Origin: Ophryocystis elektroscirrha
Lineage: Eukaryota; Apicomplexa; Conoidasida; Neogregarinorida; Ophryocystidae
NCBI GenBank assembly: GCA_030141585.1
Contig: JAQIFP010000054.1
Coordinates: 1-60,468 of the forward strand
Direction: 5' to 3'
DNA length: 60,468 nucleotides
A program made the position numbers and the translations under genes. Below are positions 1 through 12,733 of the stretch, one piece after another (within the stretch, counting starts at the first letter, position 1; every line of letters begins with the position of its first letter). The notes under the pieces are model-generated. The model made no database searches. It was not told the DNA's origin and was given only the letters and a program-made list of their open reading frames with translations.

Positions 1-155
1 CATATATATACACATATATATACACATATATATACACATATATATACACATATATATACACATATATATACACATATATATACACATATATATACACATA
101 TATATACACATATATATACACATATAATATACACATATATATACAGATATAATAT
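1..155. repeat. 12-bp AT tandem repeat at window edge
   Basis: About 13 copies of a 12-bp unit (acacatatatat) run in from the left edge, the last copies degenerate. They lie inside the intron that follows the second exon of the V-ATPase A gene. Positions 156-338 are further AT-rich intron with no coding signal that I can see. Confidence 0.9.
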
Positions 156-338
156 ATACATATTTATATATATATTTATGCATATTATGTATATATACTC
201 TGAATTTGAAATTTATAAAATAATAGAGCTTAGGAATTATGACAAATACAGTAACACTACACCTTGTATATATTTAAATATAAGAATATATATAGTTAAT
301 TACATAAATTATTTTAACTTATGGTTTGAAGAACTTAC

Positions 339-610
339 ATGTATCCTCATAACACTGAATATAGGCAGAATCCAGATCTAAACGAATAATTTCCCCCACT
401 AACTTATTCCACCCAATCCGAACTAATTCATACATTTTTGTGCCTGACATTTTCTCCGCAACCACCACTAAAATTGACAATATAATTTCTTATTTGGTTG
501 GCATATTTGTACAAAAAACCATAAAATCTTTCATATTTACTAAAAAAAGACACGATTAAACACTTACAGGGCCCAGAGATTTTCCACACAAAGCCTGGAA
601 TACTTTCCAT
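339..610 (-). CDS. VMA1: V-type ATPase catalytic subunit A, 5' exons only (partial)
   Basis: These are the first two exons of the ATP-hydrolysing A subunit of the V1 sector of the vacuolar proton pump. Exon 1 (610-568) begins [14 protein letters not shown]. Exon 2 (467-339) continues [20 protein letters not shown] and then [19 protein letters not shown]. This matches the N-terminal beta-barrel of the family, where human has the pattern SGPVV...MYELVRVG...GEIIRLEGD...QVYEET. The ATG at 610 is the first in frame and gives a normal N-terminus. The intron between them (468-567) starts gtaagtg and ends ttttag. The donor at 338 leads into a repeat-filled intron, so the nucleotide-binding domain lies beyond the left edge. 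A second V1 subunit, D, sits 8 kb away. Confidence 0.88.
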
Positions 611-777
611 AAGTTCCAATAAAATAATTAAGGTGGAGCAGCTCAAGGTGACAGATTAAGAAAATTTTATTTGATTATAATTTATATTAATATATTTCAA
701 TCTAAATTTGTATAAACTAAATAATTTCTAGTGTTGTATCAGATATATGGTTTGATGAAAAAAACCTATGTTTAAAG

Positions 778-1371
778 TTAAGCAGATTCCAAAGGAACAT
801 CTACATTTATGTCGAGAGGAGCAGCTGGTATATTCATAGCTGGTATCTGAAGGAAAAAAAAAAAAAAAAGTTTAGAAATTAATATATAGCATATTTTTTT
901 TTTTATAATTTAATCGCTTCTTACTTGATTATTGCCTTCTATCACCCAATTACGATATATTTGTAATTCCTAATAATAAGCAATTACGCATGTTTTACAA
1001 TCGCATACATAAAAAAATTCAGATATACTGTGCTTTAAATAAACTTGTTGATCTTCTTGAACCACATCTTTATTACAAAAATTCCCATTTTGAGAAATAG
1101 CTTCATTTGCCAGCCATTTTATGGCTTCAAAGAAGTTTTCAAAAATCATATTTTGATTCTGGAAGTTTGTGGGTATGGGAGGTGTGGATTTTAAACTATC
1201 GCTTCCTTTATCTAGAGAAAACACATGTTTTAAAATAATTTACTTTCTCTAGGATGTTTTTTTAGTATCAGCAACGCAAGTCGTTTGAAAGTCAGTTCTT
1301 TTGGAAATATGGGGGGTAAATTAAACAGAGATAAATAACGTGCTAATTGTAAATAACTCCAAATAGCCTAG

Positions 1372-1404
<33 letters not shown>

Positions 1405-4111
1405 GTTTGATCATCAGCGGCTAATGGGATAGAAGTAGCGTCAGAACAGCTTAATTGTAGAATTTCATTAGCAATTTCATGTAAATCCATATCATGCAAT
1501 TTAGAATCAATATTTTTAGGTTTTCTTATCAGAATAAGCCTAGCTGGGTCTAGCGCAAGTATTGACATTTGATGCTTACGACGTACCACAAATGCGATAA
1601 AGGAGTAGCCAAAAAAAACATCGGCGAACAACCCAGCTCCAATTAAAAAAAAGCCTATTACTGGTGATTTTTTTTTTTTTTTACATGAAGAAAAATTGAT
1701 TAAGAAGTAATTTGATAGTTAAAGTATGAAGTTGTCCATTTTTGAATATTGGTAGGTTTTTGTATAAAAACCATAAACTTTTTGATATTGTCGTACATAG
1801 ATTAGATTCAAAAATGATTTTTATAGCTCGACATAGAAAACGTAAATCGAAATTGGGAGGAAGAAGCTGATTTCTTAAAACTAATACTTGAAACCAGTAG
1901 TCCACATAATTAAGAGCAGCAAAGACAGCTGAGGTGCGATAAACGCAAGTTTTGGAAAAAATTATTCGGATAAAAACAGGAAGGAGAAGTTTATGAGCAA
2001 GCATAGCTCCAGTACAGTTTAATAGAGAATCAGGGCACTAAAGATTTTTTTTTTTTTTTTTTTACCTTAGTAACATCTCTAACTTTCAGTTCAATTAATA
2101 ATGCCTTCAAAAGTGTGGGATACCCTGGTATTAGATGCCATGAAATATCTTTTTTCAAAGGCATTATTTGATAAATATATTTGACCTAATCACAGTAAAT
2201 ACAAATGTATATATAACAAATATTATCTGACTATTAATTTATTACATATATATGTTATATATATATAACATATATATATAACATATATATATAACATATA
2301 TATATAACATATATATATAACATATATATATAACATATATAAATAACATATACATATAAGATATATATATAACATATATAAATAACACATAGATATAAGG
2401 TATATATTTAACATATATATATAACATATATATATAACATATATATATAACATATATATATAACATATATATATAACATATATATATAACATATATATAA
2501 CATATATATATATAACATATATATATATAACATATATATATAACATATATATATAAAATATTATACTTTTTATTACCCAGTGCTCAAAAAAAGAAAAAAA
2601 AGATACATCTCGGTCATAAAACTTTATTCTCCAAGTGGTCGGAGATAAAACTATATGTTTTATTAGCTTTTCTAAGTTTTCATTTCCAAAATATTCCTAA
2701 ATTTGTGTAATTATAACATCAGATTAATTACGTTTAACATTAAGTGAAAAAGATTCCAGTTTAATGATTTTCCATAATATGATTCCCACTACGTACAAAA
2801 ATCAATAATATAACTGTTATTATGATATATTTCTGATAAATGATATTAATATAAGTATAAATTTTTTTTCTGATCTATCATTTTTTTTTATTATATATAT
2901 ATATATATATATATGTCTTAATTTAAATATACAAATTTGTATATACATACATTTAAATACGTATATATATACATATACATACAAATCTATATATACATAT
3001 ATATATATATATAGAAATATATTATACACATGCATATATAATTAAAGGTGTTATACTAATACATATAAGCCGTAAATATAATTATTGTATGATATACACA
3101 TATATAGAAAGCGTTATTGAACTTATATACGTGACATTATAAATAAATATTTCTTATTTTATAATTATTACGCTTTCATATTTGTTTAGGGATTGTTCAT
3201 CAAGCTGAAAGTATACAGAATCCCATTCTGGAATATCCATAACACGCTCATTGGGTTTTAATATATTTTTCAAAATATCTTGGTGGAACTAGAGGGAAAT
3301 AATTACATAAAAATAATACTTCAGGTACTCTAAAGTAACAAATACAGAGTAATATGGAAATATATTTTCTTTGGCCTTCATATATGCAATCGCTGCAAGA
3401 ATACTTGTTAATACTAATAATTTTATTACCTAGATAGTTTACGTAAACAATATTGAAATATTTCATGTAAAAAAAGATAATAATGCTCGCATATCTTCAA
3501 TATTCAATTATACCATTTCTTTAATTACCTTCATACGCAAATTGTAGAGTACGATACCATTGATAGTGTCTTTACTGAGAGTTGGAATTAGTTTTTTTAA
3601 TTGATCAGTATTGTAGTAAGTATGTACAGTATCATATAATTCAGTCTCTATTTTATTAACAGTGAATAAATTGGATTTGTTGATTCCAATTGGAATAGGA
3701 CTGGTAGCTAAAAACCTTGATACATATCCCGATGATTTATTCACAAGGCCTTCTTGTCTTAGCAATAAATACAAATGCCTGCGACTGCTTTGTGGTAAAT
3801 CCTCAACTAAAATTCAAGTAATTAACTGCAAAACGATTACTTTCATTGGGAGGTTTAGGCATACATGCTTCCAAATTCAATTCTTTTCGACAAAGAATCA
3901 GCTGTAATATAGCTCCGTAAGTACTTCTATATTGCCACTAAAATTCAAATTTTTTGCTTATCAATTTATTCTATTGATATTTAATTTTGTATGCATGAAT
4001 AAATCCAGTTATATATATATACACACATAAATATACATACACATATATATATAAATATATATGTATATTATTTATATATTTATGTATATTATTTATATAT
4101 TTATGTATATA

Positions 4112-4157
<46 letters not shown>

Positions 4158-4983
4158 GTAAAAATATATATATAGCTATAAATGTAGCTATAAATTAAGT
4201 ATAGTTTGACAAATGTATAATGCTTACTGGAACAACGTCAGCATATTGAAGAACATGATTAGCAAAATCGAGAAGGCAGCTTTGAGCTATTAATAATACT
4301 TGTTCGGAAGGATACGAAAAAGATAAACTGTTGGCAATGTGTGAGGTTTTTAAAATATCAAGGATTTGCTCACAGACGGAATGAAGTTCAGATTGCTCTT
4401 TATTTTTTGCATTAGCTCCTTTGATACCTAATCAAAATAGTAGTAACATATACTTTCTAATCAATATGTTTAAATAATGCATATATATATATATATATTT
4501 ATATTTATTTATAAGCATTATATTAACCGTTGATTAACCTTAGCCTATATATATAGAGTATCTATGTCACAATATAACACACCGTAAACTTAGTTATATG
4601 TAAAACTGAATATAAATATTGTAATTTTTATTAAGATGTGCAACAATATATAAAGAAGTAAAATGATAGCTAGCGTATAAATGAACTTGTAAATGTGAAC
4701 TACAGTGCATACCCACTAATTCCATAACTTTTGGGGATTTTACTTGGATTTTTCGAAAAAACCGCTGTCTTTTAGTTTCCTTGGTAATAACAGAAACGCC
4801 TACTTCAGACATTTTATGTTGTGTTTTGGAGTAGAGAATTCGTATCAAAGTTTGATGAAGATCAATCAACTTTAACACTTCTTGAGGGATCATATTTTGA
4901 GTTTGTGTAGATAATTTCATATCAGAACCTACGTGATTACCAAATAAGTCATTATAGCATAAATATAAGACAATATTGCACAT
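778..4983 (-). CDS. UPF0592/DUF1765-like helical protein, multi-exon
   Basis: Function unknown. Reading right to left, exons give MKLSTQTQNMIPQEVLKLID (ATG at 4920; an in-frame ATG at 4983 is an alternative), SELHSVCEQILDILKTS, a stretch ending RMKICEHYYLFL, then NERVMDIPEWDSVYFQ, CPDSLLNCTGAMLAHKL and FAALNYVDYWFQVLVLRN. A motif FFNWSWVVRRCFFWLLLYRI follows, and the protein ends in VDVPLESA at 778. The W-x-x-VR-x-x-F-x-x-LLL-x-RI block and SLWFLYKNLPIF resemble the DUF1765/UPF0592 family as I remember it. Most introns are 28-40 nt, and three are dominated by A runs. One long intron holds the 13-bp repeat at 2246-2560, and 2705-3185 is AT-rich with no clear exon. Some exon joins are approximate. 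Confidence 0.6.
1368..2065 (-). other. Cluster of poly-A mini-introns
   Basis: Three introns of the UPF0592-like gene contain long A runs on the coding strand. They are 1368-1403 (36 nt: gt, 28 A, ttctag), 1655-1684 (30 nt: gt, 15 A, then tcaccagtaatag) and 2038-2065 (28 nt: gt, 19 A, tctttag). Removing each one keeps the reading frame open across conserved-looking sequence. Confidence 0.7.
2246..2560. repeat. 13-bp AT tandem repeat (intronic)
   Basis: About two dozen copies of a unit close to acatatatatata, with a few variant copies (aaataacatatac) in the middle. It sits in an intron of the UPF0592-like gene. Its open frames translate to Tyr/Ile-rich repeats and are not coding. Confidence 0.9.
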
Positions 4984-5077
4984 ATTTATCCATGATTATT
5001 ACTATTCAATAAATTGCTATTTTTAATATATAAATACATTATATGTACTTATAATGATATATGCCTAAAGCGTAATT

Positions 5078-5111
<34 letters not shown>

Positions 5112-5256
5112 TTAAGTTTTTATAATAATAATAATAATAACTATTATCATATAATAATAAAATAATAATAAGTGATAATATAATGACAATAAATAAAAAA
5201 TAGTAATATAATAAATATTACTATAGTAATAAATAATAAATATTAGTTTTATATTA

Positions 5257-5290
<34 letters not shown>

Positions 5291-5615
5291 ACAATATAAC
5301 AAGTAATAATATAATAATATAATTATATAATAATATAATTATATAATAATTTAATAGTATAATAATATAGTAATATAATAATTTAATAATATAATACTAA
5401 AATACTATAATAATAAATTAAAATATAATAATATATTTATAAATATATTACTAATACAATAAAAGTAACAGTAATAATTATAATAATAATAATAATAATA
5501 ATATACTAATATATAATTATAAAAATAACTTTATATTTATTTATAATAAAAGTATAGAAACTTTTAAAGTAATCATAGATATTTTACAATAGCATCATGT
5601 CTTTTATAATAGCAG
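4984..5615. repeat. Intergenic AT/TAA microsatellite tract
   Basis: This lies between two minus-strand genes. It holds a (TA)n run near 5080-5102, then about 430 bp of degenerate (TAA)n/(TTA)n, densest at 5262-5289 and 5479-5502. It would carry the promoter of the UPF0592-like gene, but no specific element is discernible. Confidence 0.8.
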
Positions 5616-6371
5616 TTACATATCTTCAAATACAAATGCAATACCAAGAACAAGCGGTGCGGCGTGAGAAATGCCTTGATCAGTGTTAACCCCAGCAAGC
5701 ATTTGACGGACTATTGGATTATTTTGAAATATAACAACGCCTTCCAAATGTCCTATACAGCGACCTTCGTACCAAAGTTTTTCGTGAAAGTAAGCATCAG
5801 CAAAATTTTGATGCATCTGTTCTACAATATCAACGTCGTATAATTTGAAAAAAGGAATCCAAGCCTCTCCATGAAATTTCAAGCTATCAAATGAGAACCG
5901 TCTCCCGTACAAACGAACTTTTAAGTGATTCTGGCGCAAGAATTCACTTGTAGTTTGCAGCTATAAAGAAAATTTAAATGTATAAACTTTACTTGGAGAG
6001 TAGGCAGGTCTTCGTGCAACATTTCACGTATTAATCTCCCTTGTTTACATATAGCCGCTACATTAATATATAGTTTACTTCAGAATACCTAATTGGCGAT
6101 AAGTTGCTTGAGGATTTATATGGTCCAAATAAACGGTAGACATACAACGAGATAAGGAAGAAGTCAGAGTTTCTTTTTTGTCCATATACTCATTCAATGA
6201 AGATAAAGGAGTGTGTCTTAATTTTCTTTCTTTGCTATTTGATGAAGCGTCTAATGGAGGGCAAAGTTCATAAGGTCTAGGGATCAAAGATTTGGACTCC
6301 AAAGATATTTCAAATCCATCGTCGCTACCTGATTTCAACATTCAAATAACCAATAATTTAACTATAATATA

Positions 6372-6416
<45 letters not shown>

Positions 6417-7862
6417 AAATACATATAATAGTATATGCCATATATATACAAACATTTACATATATATACATATCTATTTATATCGAGTTTCGACATTTCA
6501 AATGCCAGTAATTTAATTTTTACAAATGTGTAATATATATAATATATATTACATATATATACATATCTACATATAATATAAACTAAATATATATATAGAA
6601 ATAAAAATTAGTTTACCTAAGAGAACATTAGTATTGGTAGCAACTATAGAAGATTCCAAAGGTTTAGAGAACTTCTAAAATTGTAAACATATTTAATTAT
6701 AATTTGTACGGTTGATATATCACGTTTATTTTCATCGTTTTTTGGAACAATCGTAGCGTTTATTATTGAATGATTAACTGAATTCCAGTAGGGCTGTTCA
6801 CACAGTGCTGTCAAAGACGAATGAACTTCTACAGGATTATTTAAACCCTAAATTTATCTATTGAAAAATTATAAAAAATATATAATTATTTATTAATTAT
6901 CATAATGCAGCAATGATTTCAATCCACTCAACGATAAAATTGTGTGAAAGAAAAAAATAGGCCATTATTAAGTAGCATTTCAAGTATTATATTAATTATT
7001 TTTACATAATATATATATATATATATATATTATAACTATCTCGAATAAGAATAATTTTTTTGCATATTATACTATATGGATATATATATATATATGTCAG
7101 ATTTAATCTTAAATAAAGAATTATATCAAATTTATTGCGTCAATCTAATAATTAATCTAACCGTGGGTGTAAAAGTAATTTGCCACTGGGCCCAAGAAGG
7201 AGCTATTTCGTCAGATTCGGTATGGCCTCCAGTAGCCATATCATTTAACACATGATCAATAGGATCTTCGATGTCTTCATTGTACTTGGTATTATTAAGA
7301 TCAATATTTTGTTTACAATCCATAACAGCTAAGCTTTTTTGACTGGACGTACGTTTAACGGCTTCACGTGCAATAGGATTAGCACTTCTTTCAGTGCCTA
7401 CTCCTTCAACTTCCAGCTGATCAAGCTCATTCATATATTCATGGATGTGGACTAAAACCTATTGGTATAAATTATATTAGAAAATAAATGGTACTTCCAC
7501 AGGACTAATAAGCAATTGACACACTTGGGCCATACGAAGATCAAATGATATATGACCCAAATCACTATTTCTATTGAATATTCCGCTGTCAGAATCTTGA
7601 AGCATTAATTCATGGGATATAGGTCCGCTAGCAACTGTCATCAAATCAACCTATGATGAATCATGTCATTACACTATTTCTTACACATGTTTTCCCAATA
7701 CATCGGTTACGTACATTCAAATCTTCCCAAACTTTGATAACTACATATTTATCTTTCAATTCCAACAAATCGTCAACTGAATAATAAAACTGCACACAAT
7801 CCGGCCACTAAGCAACTCATTTACGATCAATATAACAAACATTATTACTTATAATTAGTTTA

Positions 7863-7906
<44 letters not shown>

Positions 7907-8683
7907 ATTTGTTTATCAATAGCAGTTTCGCTCTTATGTGTTTTATATATAATTCTGTACGTTCGTTATATTTAGATATATATATATATATATGTATATT
8001 ATGCAAATTTGTATACATATACTTCACAATAATAATACATAATCACAGTATATCATATCCTTTATTTATAAAGCATATTGGAGATGTAATAGTAGTAGAT
8101 AAATACAATTTTATAAGATATATAAAAATGTATGTAAATTCTATTCATATAATTTGAATGTACATATATATATATAATGTAAGATAAATTGTTTATAACA
8201 TATGTAATTAAACTATACACACACTCAAACATACAATATGTGCCTCTATAAATATATATATATCTACATTTAGAACACAATTTATATAGAAAGCATGTAC
8301 GCTGACATAAGTTTTATGACACAGCATATTAAGTATATGTCTAAAGTAGAGAGAAATATTTCTAAGCTTATTGTATATAAGCAATCTACCTTAGGATTTT
8401 GTATATTAGACACTTTAGAAGTGCAACGCTCATAATACTTGTTATCCCAATTGATTGTACAAAACCGAGAGCTGTTCATGCTTTTTTGCTTCAAATTATA
8501 AGCTTTTACATTATTCAAACGTATAAAAAACTTATTAACAATTCAGATTTCACAACATTATACCTTTAACGACCCATTGTGTACGTTACTTTCCAGACCT
8601 GCTTCTGAAAAGTTATTACTTTTACTTGGTGTTTTAGGCAAATATGAGTCATTCCTAACACATCGCCTCAATGAATTACCCAT
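5616..8683 (-). CDS. N-myristoylated C2-domain protein
   Basis: The start at 8683 gives MGNSLRRCVRNDSY, with a Gly at position 2 suited to N-myristoylation and a nearby Cys that could be palmitoylated. After a 33-nt intron comes FFIRLNNVKAYNLKQK, a first C2 beta-strand. Later exons give LLELKDKYVVIKVWEDLNV and SDLGHISFDLRMAQVC, which fit the strand pattern of a C2 membrane-binding domain. The rest is less familiar: a polar linker (7434-7132), a serine-rich stretch (6341-6075) and a conserved-looking C-terminal exon (5939-5616) containing FHGEAWIPFFKLYDVD and NNPIVRQMLAGVNTDQG. Only one C2 is visible with confidence. A role at a membrane is inferred from the lipidation signal plus C2. A (TA)n run at 7866-7904 lies in an intron. 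Confidence 0.6.
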
Positions 8684-8812
8684 AATTAAGTCTATAATTG
8701 AGTATTATCATGAACTTTTAGACTTTCTGAATTTTTTTACAATATAGTATGCTGCCGACCTGAAAAAAATTAATTCTATTTACTTGAATCATATTCAATA
8801 AAAAGAAAGAAA
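8684..8812. promoter_or_regulatory. Divergent intergenic region (C2 protein / V-ATPase D)
   Basis: These 129 bp separate two start codons on opposite strands, so they must hold both 5' UTRs and any promoters. No recognisable element beyond A/T runs. Confidence 0.4.
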
Positions 8813-10628
8813 ATGTCATGTTCAAATATACAAATAACTCCAAGCCATATGTATGCATTTCTTCATTATTTTTATCAATAATTTTAAGTCACTAAAGTTT
8901 ACGATAAATGTCAAATTATTAATCTTCACTAATATTCTATGTCTAGTGTATAAATTTAAATCAAAACTAACTTCTTTAATTTTTTTTAGGCTGCTTCAAA
9001 GCATCCTTGAGAAATTCAAAAGCGCAACTCAAGGACATTCCTTACTAAAATCCAAAAGTGAGATTCTAGCAATGAGATTTCGCTCATTGCTAAAAGATAT
9101 AGTGAAGGTAGCTTTTAAAAGCCATAATTAATATCAAAAAATTTGATTAATACTAATTATTTTACATTCAATTGCTTAGCAAGTATATATTTTTAGTAAT
9201 TAATATATTATGCATAATTAATTTATTTTTGATCGCTGATGTGAATTTTGTTCGTACTTGCATTTACGGATCATAATAATAATATATAAAATTATATTTG
9301 AGACATATTTCGGTACACAAAAAGTAAATTGTTTTGTAAGTCCCGTACTTATCCATATATAATATATGCATAAGTAGTATTAAGAATCTCTGTGTTTGTA
9401 TAGACATATATGTAGGGGGGTATAATTAGTATATAACTTTATACTACGTATACACATAACTAGTAAATTTAAAAATGTTATTTGTATATACTATAAAAAT
9501 ATCATTAGCTACAACTATTATATTAATAATATTATTACTAATAAAATGATTGATTCAGTTAAAATTAAAAGTAAATGAAGAATTGAAAGAAGCAGCTTTT
9601 GGTTTTGCTAAAGCAAAATACGCTGCAGGAGAGTTTCGAGACCAAGTAATTGAGCATGTAAAACAACCAGCTACCACGATCAAAACAGCTATAGAAAATA
9701 CTTGCGGTGTCAGATTAAAAATCTTTAGCTTACACTTTGATCCTAACGTCGATGGTAAACTTACAAATAACCACTTACAAGTATATACACGAATTTTATT
9801 ATATAAGAGAGTATATACACATATACCTACGTAAATTAATTTGTTTATTTTATTAGTGATGGAAAACATTGGTTATATTTCTGGTGGCCAGGTCATTATG
9901 CAAGCTCGCGAAAAATACATTATAGCCTTAAAAACTTTAACTGAGCTTGCCACTCTTCAAGTAATTTACTGACATTTACAAAAATCCTCAAATATTACAT
10001 AACTTCAAAAATAGTATTTAATATTTTAATTATTAATTAATTTATTATATTACTCATAAATAAATGTCTATAATTTAATATAATAACATACACACATATA
10101 TTTCAATATATATAGTGGTGCTGAGAAAATAATTATTAATAATAATTATTGATAACATTAATAATCTCTATATATAATATTATGGGGTTTTCAGGCTGCA
10201 TTTTTTACTTTAGACTCAGAAATAAAAATGACAAATCGACGTGTTAACGCACTTGATCACGTAAGACTATAAACATTTTCTATTTTCAAGCTTGTATATA
10301 TTTTAGTGTCACTGCAATTAATTATTTATATAAAGTATATATATGTTATATATGTAGCACATTGAGTAATGTAACTATAACACGCAATATAATGTTATTT
10401 TTATAATATTATTATATATGTCAGTATATATACGTTTATATCAAATTTTATTCATTTATTATATATTATATATATATATATATATATATTAAAATAAATC
10501 AAAATTATGATCATTATATATAACTTTATGTATATATATATATATATAACCTTAAAATACTAATTATATTTATAAATGGCGTTATATCTAGATTTGTTAA
10601 TATCAATGTTTATATATTCATTTATTTT

Positions 10629-10681
<53 letters not shown>

Positions 10682-11195
10682 TAGATACAGCTATGTCACG
10701 GTTTATATTCCCATTTATCCCTTCATATAATTATAATAATGATAACAACAATAATGATAGTAATAATAGTATATATATTTGTAATATAGTATATATGCAA
10801 ACGTTTATATAATAATTTATATATTTATTTATAAATTCATGTATAGATACCCCTATATAGTTGAAAATAATACTACTAATTATAATATATATTTTTGTTA
10901 TTATATATAGACTTTTATATCATGGTTTGTATAAAATGAGAGATATGTTAGTAAAAAAACCTATAATATGATATCTTAACTATTAAAGAACAAATATTGT
11001 ATATATATAATTATAAAGTCTAACCTTGATGTATTTATTCAGGTTGTAATACCACGTCTTACAGAAGCGGTCTCCTGTATTAAACGTGAATTGCATGAAT
11101 TAGAACGTGAAGACTTTTTTCGCTTAAAGTTGGTTCAAAATAAAAAAAAAGCGCTAGCAGCGGAAGAAGAAGAATCTTTAAAAGACTCGAAATAA
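8813..11195 (+). CDS. VMA8: V-type ATPase subunit D (central rotor stalk)
   Basis: This subunit forms the coiled-coil rotor that couples ATP hydrolysis in V1 to proton movement in V0. Six exons read cleanly: 8813-8850, 8990-9107, 9559-9754, 9857-9960, 10195-10260 and 11043-11195. The start MSCSNIQITPSHM aligns with the family's short N-terminus before the first helix. GHSLLKSKSEILAMRFR is the hallmark motif. EAAFGFAKAKYAAGEF, TNRRVNALDH and VIPRLTEAVSCIKRELHEL follow in the expected order, with a Lys/Glu-rich C-terminus ending DSK. Total length is about 225 residues, slightly shorter than usual because the tail is short. The last intron (10261-11042) is long and holds a (TA)n run at 10634-10680. 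Confidence 0.95.
10634..10680. repeat. (TA)n microsatellite in V-ATPase D intron
   Basis: About 23 uninterrupted TA dinucleotides inside the fifth intron of the V-ATPase D gene. Confidence 0.9.
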
Positions 11196-11307
11196 AATAC
11201 GGTAGAGGAATATCTTATTAGTCAAAAATAAATGAAGTTTTTAATTTATATACTACATACCTGGTGACTTTTTAAGAACATGATTAATCATTAAAGCTTT
11301 GTGTGAT

Positions 11308-12695
11308 ATGGGAAACTCAATCGGTATTGATTTTAGCGGTTCCTTCGTAAGGATAGCTATTAATATTTACGATACACAAAGCAATGATACCCATACGCAC
11401 GTTGCATGTCATCATCATAACAACGAACATATATTAAAAGAATTTAGTATTATAGATGAGTTCTTAAAAAAAGCGCCTATATGGAATAAACCTCGAAATT
11501 TCTGTTTCCAATACAATTCTAATCTTTTAGTTATTATATATTGTTTTGCTATTAGTATATCTAATGCACAAAAAGCCATTCAACTGGTAAATTATATTAG
11601 TTTACTTATATTGCTATATATATAAACATTGCAAAACAATTTTAATGATCATTGAAACAGTATAAATAATAATATAATATATATATATATATATTAATTA
11701 TAATATTAATAATGTTATTAATAATTATAATAATAATATGTATAATATAAATGATATTAATAGTAATATTAATAATAATATTAATAATAATATTAATAAT
11801 AATAGTATTTATAATAATATTATTAATAATGATATTGATAATAATATTTATGATAATATTAATAATAATATAAAGAATATTAATACTAGTAATAATATTA
11901 ATAATAATGTTCAAAATACTATTAATGATAGTATTGAAAATATTATTAGTAATTATACTTATAGTAATATTAGGTTTAACTATAAAAATACTAATCGCTA
12001 TAGAGAAATTTATATTAAACGTTAAGTTTCATACATATAGACAATTGGATTGAGACTATTAAGTTTTAATTAATGGGATATAAAGTATATATCTGTATTT
12101 ATTTATATATATAAGCTTTGATTTAAATTAAAATTGCCGTTAATTTGCTCTACTGCATAATTAGGCGTGTTCATTACATTCAGACAAAAAATGGGTTTTT
12201 AACATTACTGGTTCTGGTGCAAACATGTTCAAAAAAATGGTATTTAAAGAAGTCTCCAACAATAATATTGAATTTCGTGATTACCATGATATGAAGTGTA
12301 TATTACGTGCTTTCCAAATGATGTCAAAATACGTCCCTGGTTCATGTTTTAGATTTGAAAAGTACTATGAATTTATTAACTCACTTGTAATAGTACAAAC
12401 GGTCCCGTAAACTCCAATATTGTAAATACTGCTGATTGCAAGATACAGTAAGCTTTTTAAAATTTATCTTCTTAAGGACTATAGATCATGAAATTATCAG
12501 TAATTCATACCCCTTTCTTGTTATAAATTTGAAATCTGGTTGCAGTTTTCATGTAGTAAGTATTTTATTGGACAATATAATAATTTAAACGGATTATTTC
12601 TCAAATAAAAATTATTCTTATTTTATTTCTCGTCTATATTAATTATACAACCATCATTTACTATTATTTTTATCTTAAAATTATTATTATTTTTG

Positions 12696-12733
<38 letters not shown>

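Noticed and set aside
2223..2546. Open frame repeating MLYIYVIYICYI.
   Set aside because: It is a translation of the 13-bp AT repeat, present in two frames, inside an intron.
11738..12025. Asn-rich open frame in line with a typical AT-rich-protist low-complexity insert.
   Set aside because: The flanking exons of the pantothenate kinase join in phase 0 through conserved motifs without it; it is most simply an intronic (AAT)n repeat.
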